NCBI RefSeq assembly: GCF_019090165.1
Contig: NZ_JAHRIB010000212.1
Location: 62,001-126,000, forward strand
From: Streptomyces sp. BV286
Lineage (GTDB): Bacteria > Actinomycetota > Actinomycetes > Streptomycetales > Streptomycetaceae
Direction of reading: 5' to 3'
Length of the DNA stretch: 64,000 nucleotides
The notes beneath the pieces are model-generated. The model made no database searches, was not told where the DNA came from, and saw only the letters and a program-made list of their open reading frames with translations. Of the stretch, positions 60,778-64,000 are shown piece by piece; within the stretch, counting starts at the first letter, position 1, and each line of letters begins with the position of its first letter. A program made the translations under genes and the position numbers.

Positions 60778-60883
60778 GGACCCAGGCTCCGGGCGTCGAA
60801 ATGCCGGTTCAAGTCCGGCCCGCACAGCTCGATGTGCGGTGGTCCAAAGGCAGGACGCGGCGACATAACACTGACCTGGGTCC
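60778..60883 (+). ncRNA. Permuted tRNA-like RNA module 2, candidate Y RNA (YrlA-like)
   Basis: A 106-nt structure. The outer stem is GGACCCAGG (60778-60786) with CCTGGGTCC (60875-60883), 9 perfect pairs, then an internal loop. Inside are CGTCG (60794-60798) pairing with CGGCG (60858-60862), a T arm GCCGG/CCGGC around TTCAAGT (60803-60819), the acceptor strand CCGCACA (60820-60826), a loop GCTCGA, the strand TGTGCGG (60833-60839) and a D arm GTCC/GGAC around AAAGGCA (60842-60856). The order is that of a tRNA closed across the acceptor end and opened at the anticodon, exactly the architecture of bacterial YrlA Y RNAs. No RNA-binding partner is coded in the window. Confidence 0.78.
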
Positions 60884-60919
60884 TCAAGCGTGCCGGCGTG
60901 CCACATGGGCGGCATCACA

Positions 60920-60950
60920 GGGCTCGGAGGCCGGCTACGCCTCCGAGCCC
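60920..60950 (+). terminator. Terminator of the tRNA-like RNA locus
   Basis: GGGCTCGGAGGC (60920-60931) pairs perfectly with GCCTCCGAGCCC (60939-60950) around a 7-nt loop, 36 nt after the outer stem of module 2. It gives the RNA locus a defined end. Confidence 0.85.
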
Positions 60951-61143
60951 GCTCCCGTTCCGGCACCCGGCCCCCTCCTGATTGCGTACATAAAGAACGC
61001 GGTCCTCCCGGCGATCGTCACACCGCCGAAACGTATACGTCCCATACGCTCCAGAAGTCCCGCCTAGCGTGGGCACCACCGCCCAGGCCGACGTCGCCCG
61101 AAGGCAAACACCTCGCCCTCGAACCGACAGGAGCCCCTCACCC

Positions 61144-63201
61144 GTGGTCGTTCCTCGCCCGTTCTCCGCCGCTTCCCGTGTCCTGCCGCCCTGGCTCACC
61201 CACGCGCTGCGTACGCAGAGGGGCCCCGTGCCGTGGAACGCCGTCGTGCGTGGGGCGCTCGCCGCCGGGCCGCTGCTGCTCGCGGCGGTTCTCACGGGGC
61301 GGGAGTCCCTCGGTGTCATGGCCGCCCTCGGCGCCATGCTCGCCGGGATCAACGACCGGCCCGGGAGCCGACGGGTCGCCGTGCACCGGATCGGGGTGCC
61401 GGCGCTGGCCGGGGCCGCGGGGCTCGTCGTCGGTACGTACGCCGGGGAGGGCCTCGGGGCCGTTCCGCTGACCCTGATACTCACCGCCCTCGGGCTGCTC
61501 GCCGGCGCCGTGAGCGCTGTGGGACCCGTCGCCTCGGGGGCCGGGACGCAGTTGCTCGTCGCCGCGGCCATCGGGGCCGGGATGCCGTTGCCCGAGGCCG
61601 GATGGCAGCGGGCTCTGTTCTTTCTCGCCGGTGCCGGCTGGCTGATCGTGCTGCGGCTCGCGTTGCCCACGCCCGGGACGAAATCCGGGACTCTGGCCGT
61701 CGATTTTCGGTTCGACGGGGAGCGGGACGCCGTCGCGGACGTCTACGACGCCGTCGCCGAGCTGCTGACAGCTGTCGGCGGCGGGCAGGCCGGGGCCCGG
61801 CGGGCCGCGCTCACCGCCGCGCTCGATCACGCTCAGGACGCGCTCGCGGGTCCGCGGCTGCGACGGTACGCCAGCTCCTCGGCCGAGCGGCGGCTGCGGG
61901 CGCAGTACGCGGCCGCGCTGCCGCTCGCCGAGGCCGCGACCGCGCTGGCCTGGGCGGGGGACGCCCTGCCCACCCGTACCGCGGAGGGGCCGCGCCGGCT
62001 CGCCGCCGCCGTGCGGACCGGTGCACCCTGCGGGCCGCTGCCCGCGCCCGCCCGGACCGTACCCGGACTGCGGGCCCTCGACGACGCGCTGCTGCACGCC
62101 GCCGAAGCCTTCGACCGCGGCGGCAGGACGACCGGAAGCGCCGCGGGTACCGGGAACGCCGGGGACGCCGGGAGTGCCGAGGACGCCGAAGTCGCCCGGG
62201 GCACCGAAAGTGTCAGGAGTGCCGGGGACACCGGAGGCCGGGACGGCCAGGAGCCCGGGCCCCGCGGTGACGCCGGCAGCCATCCGCTCGGACGCGGCGC
62301 CGAGCAGACCGCACACAAGGGACTGCACCTGCGGCCCCTGCGCGTCAAAGCGCTCCTGCGCACCGTCACGGGCACGGCAGGGCGCGAGTACGGATTCCGG
62401 GTCGCCCTCTGCTACGGCGCCAGCGCCGCCGTCGCGCAGGCACTGCACCACGTCCACTGGTACTGGCTGCCCGCGACCGCCGTGTTCCTCGTGAAGCCGG
62501 ACCTCGGGCCGCTCGTCTCACGCGTACTGAACCGGGCCGCAGGCACCGTCCTCGGCGCCCTCGTCTTCGCGGGGTTCGCCGCGGTGCTGCCCCGGCCCGA
62601 GGGACTCGTCGCGCTCGTGGCGGTCAGCGGCGCCCTCATCCCCGTCGCCACCCGGCACTTCGCCGCGCAGACGGCCGTGGTCACCGTCCTCGTGCTCGCC
62701 CTCGTCATCGTCGGCGGTGAGCCGGAAGCCTCCTGGAGCCGTATCGGCGAGACGCTGCTGGCCTGCGCGATCGTGCTGATCGTCGGACACCTGCCGGCTC
62801 CGGGGCAGCGCGGAGGGAACGTGAAGGCACGCCTGGCCTCCGCGACCGACGCCGCGCACGCGTACCTCACGCACGTGCTGAGCGCCACCGACGACCGGGC
62901 CGCCCGCTGGGCACTGCGCCGCGAGGCCTACCGGACGCTGGCCGAGGCCCGCGCCGCGATCGACCGGGCCTCCGCCGAACTGCCCACCCTGGCCCGGCAC
63001 ACGGAAGGCACCGACGAGGTCGCCGCCACGCTGGAGCGCCTGGTGGACACCACCACCGCCTGTGCCGTGCACCTCGACGACACGGGACGGCTCACCCCAC
63101 GGCACACCGAACGCCTCGCCACGCTCCTCGACGAACTCGTCGACCAGCGAGAACGCGCCGGGCTCGCCGCGGAGTCCCCGCCCGGCCTGCGCAGCGCCTG
63201 A
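61144..63201 (+). CDS. FUSC-family integral membrane protein
   Basis: A 685-residue membrane protein with two blocks of hydrophobic helices (about 30-180 and 420-560), each followed by a cytoplasmic region. This is the layout of fusaric-acid-resistance-like (FUSC) proteins, often linked to aromatic acid efflux. Segments are LGVMAALGAMLAGINDRPG, AVFLVKPDLGPLVSRVLNRA and GTVLGALVFAGFAAVL. The loop at about 335-385 is low-complexity Gly/Ala/Asp/Glu. GTG 61144 follows CAGGAGCCCC. Module 2 and its terminator lie upstream; the convergent neighbour is 22 nt away. Confidence 0.87.
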   Translation: MVVPRPFSAASRVLPPWLTHALRTQRGPVPWNAVVRGALAAGPLLLAAVLTGRESLGVMAALGAMLAGINDRPGSRRVAVHRIGVPALAGAAGLVVGTYAGEGLGAVPLTLILTALGLLAGAVSAVGPVASGAGTQLLVAAAIGAGMPLPEAGWQRALFFLAGAGWLIVLRLALPTPGTKSGTLAVDFRFDGERDAVADVYDAVAELLTAVGGGQAGARRAALTAALDHAQDALAGPRLRRYASSSAERRLRAQYAAALPLAEAATALAWAGDALPTRTAEGPRRLAAAVRTGAPCGPLPAPARTVPGLRALDDALLHAAEAFDRGGRTTGSAAGTGNAGDAGSAEDAEVARGTESVRSAGDTGGRDGQEPGPRGDAGSHPLGRGAEQTAHKGLHLRPLRVKALLRTVTGTAGREYGFRVALCYGASAAVAQALHHVHWYWLPATAVFLVKPDLGPLVSRVLNRAAGTVLGALVFAGFAAVLPRPEGLVALVAVSGALIPVATRHFAAQTAVVTVLVLALVIVGGEPEASWSRIGETLLACAIVLIVGHLPAPGQRGGNVKARLASATDAAHAYLTHVLSATDDRAARWALRREAYRTLAEARAAIDRASAELPTLARHTEGTDEVAATLERLVDTTTACAVHLDDTGRLTPRHTERLATLLDELVDQRERAGLAAESPPGLRSA

Positions 63202-63223
63202 CAGCCGCTGCCGGACTGCTCCC

Positions 63224-64000
63224 TCAGGGTTCTATGCGCGCCCACACCGGCGCGTGGTCCGACCCCGCGGCGTCCCGGCGCGCGGCCGGATCCTCGTCGA
63301 CCGACGGCAGCGGCGCCTCCTGGACGGGGGCTCCCGTCCCGGCCCCGGTCACATGGTCGAGAAGCAGGCGGCTGACCAGTATGTGGTCGATCAGTTCGGG
63401 GCGCCCGGCGTGGACACGGGAGAAACGCTGCTCCTCCGGGATGAGGGGCGCGATGTTCCACAGCCGTGCTGCGTCTCCCTGGTCGGGCCGCTCGAAGCCG
63501 ACCGTGCCGATCTCCGACCCGGCAGGACCTTGCAGGATCTGGGTCGTGGCGGCCGTGACCTCGTCGTTGAGGTCACCGAGCACCGCCACGTTCCGCGTCT
63601 TGCCCTTGCCGTCGAGGAGACCGTCGGCGACGGTCCGCAGCGTCGTGGCCTCGGCGGCACGCCGGAACAGGGCGTACGCGCCGTAGCGGGCCCGCTCGCC
63701 CTCGTCCCGTGGCTGGAAGCGCTTGCCCGGGTACGTCAGCAGCTTCGACTTCAGGTGGCAGACCGCCACGGACAGGGTCATGCCCTGGGCGGCTACCTCC
63801 ACGGCCAGAATTCCGCGGCCCGTCCGGGGCACCGGTTCGCCGTCGTCGTCGCCCTGGACCGCCCGCAGCGGTGCGGGGAAGTCATTGGTGTCCGTGATCG
63901 TCCGCGGCGCCGTCCGGCTGAGGAAACCGACCCTGATGCCACGGCTGTCCGGATGCTCCGAGAGCACGATGTGCCAGTCCCCGTCCAGCATCCCGGCCAG
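63224..64000 (-). CDS. Endonuclease/exonuclease/phosphatase-family protein (N-terminus beyond window)
   Basis: The frame enters from the right edge, so the N-terminus is missing; an internal ATG at 63991 is probably not the start. The visible 258 residues contain the second half of the DNase-I-like fold: VAVCHLKSK with a catalytic His, GDLNDEVTA with the metal-binding Asp/Asn, and GSDHAPVWA with the terminal Asp-His pair, as in exonuclease III-like and inositol phosphatase proteins. RPELIDHILVSRLL is also typical. Substrate (DNA, RNA or a phosphate ester) cannot be decided. It is convergent with the FUSC gene. Confidence 0.87.
   Translation of the reverse strand: MAGMLDGDWHIVLSEHPDSRGIRVGFLSRTAPRTITDTNDFPAPLRAVQGDDDGEPVPRTGRGILAVEVAAQGMTLSVAVCHLKSKLLTYPGKRFQPRDEGERARYGAYALFRRAAEATTLRTVADGLLDGKGKTRNVAVLGDLNDEVTAATTQILQGPAGSEIGTVGFERPDQGDAARLWNIAPLIPEEQRFSRVHAGRPELIDHILVSRLLLDHVTGAGTGAPVQEAPLPSVDEDPAARRDAAGSDHAPVWARIEP

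Overview
The window is high-GC actinobacterial chromosome, almost certainly from a Streptomyces or a close relative. The evidence is the very strong GC3 bias, frequent GTG and TTG starts, Tat and lipoprotein signals, and a set of streptomycete housekeeping genes: polA, rpsA, coaE, an ANTAR regulator of the PdtaR type and a complete liv ABC transporter. There is no plasmid, prophage or large biosynthetic cluster. I count 55 protein genes (two cut by the window edges), one conventional-looking tRNA and a pair of tRNA-like noncoding RNA modules.

Layout. 1-14.3 kb holds a zinc-protease fragment, a secreted trypsin, a GH35 beta-galactosidase with a divergent AraC regulator, chorismate mutase, a receiver-only response regulator, aminopeptidase N, a coupled decarboxylase/N-hydroxylase pair resembling DesA/DesB, a Tat-exported 5'-nucleotidase and a SIMPL protein. 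14.3-15.3 kb is a small accessory patch: a LAGLIDADG-type endonuclease-like gene immediately downstream of an odd tRNA-Leu(CAA). 15.3-22 kb has pdtaR facing livF-livG-livM-livH-livJ. 22-26 kb has two small exported or membrane proteins, a hotdog thioesterase and an FdhF-like molybdopterin oxidoreductase. 26-40 kb holds polA, a serine hydrolase, a DUF4184 membrane protein, a secreted transglycosylase, a small SPW_0924-like protein with a DUF3068 protein, HrpB helicase, a methyltransferase without a canonical start codon, and rpsA behind a consensus promoter. 40-47.9 kb has a PAC2 protein, coaE, a TPR protein, DUF6343, an acyltransferase, a methyltransferase, DoxX, an S4 RNA-binding protein, a family 5 uracil-DNA glycosylase, prolyl aminopeptidase and a ferredoxin-like protein. 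47.9-55.8 kb has a GntR regulator divergent from an NCS1 transporter and a racemase-fold enzyme, a GH6 glycosidase, and a LacI regulator divergent from an oxidoreductase/isomerase pair. 56-64 kb has a gamma-carbonic-anhydrase-like protein, RidA, a MazG-like protein, a PGRP amidase, two hypothetical proteins, the RNA locus, an FUSC membrane protein and the end of an endonuclease/exonuclease/phosphatase protein.

The most interesting site is 60.54-60.95 kb. Two modules stand in tandem, each carrying a T arm, the 3' acceptor strand, the 5' acceptor strand and a D arm, in that order, which is circularly permuted relative to a tRNA. The second is closed by a perfect 9-bp outer stem and a 6-nt loop across the acceptor end. 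This is the architecture described for bacterial YrlA-type Y RNAs, which bind Ro/Rsr proteins. The locus lies directly behind a conserved protein of unknown function and ends in a strong hairpin. It is my best candidate for an undescribed RNA-based system.

Several genes appear to work together. Transport: livJ and livHMGF with a hairpin between them, consistent with excess binding protein. Siderophore precursors: the decarboxylase and hydroxylase with an ATGA overlap. Catabolism: the GntR/NCS1/racemase-fold unit and the LacI/oxidoreductase/isomerase unit, each with a palindrome in the divergent promoter region. Base composition also switches strand preference near 14.3 kb, where the endonuclease/tRNA patch begins.
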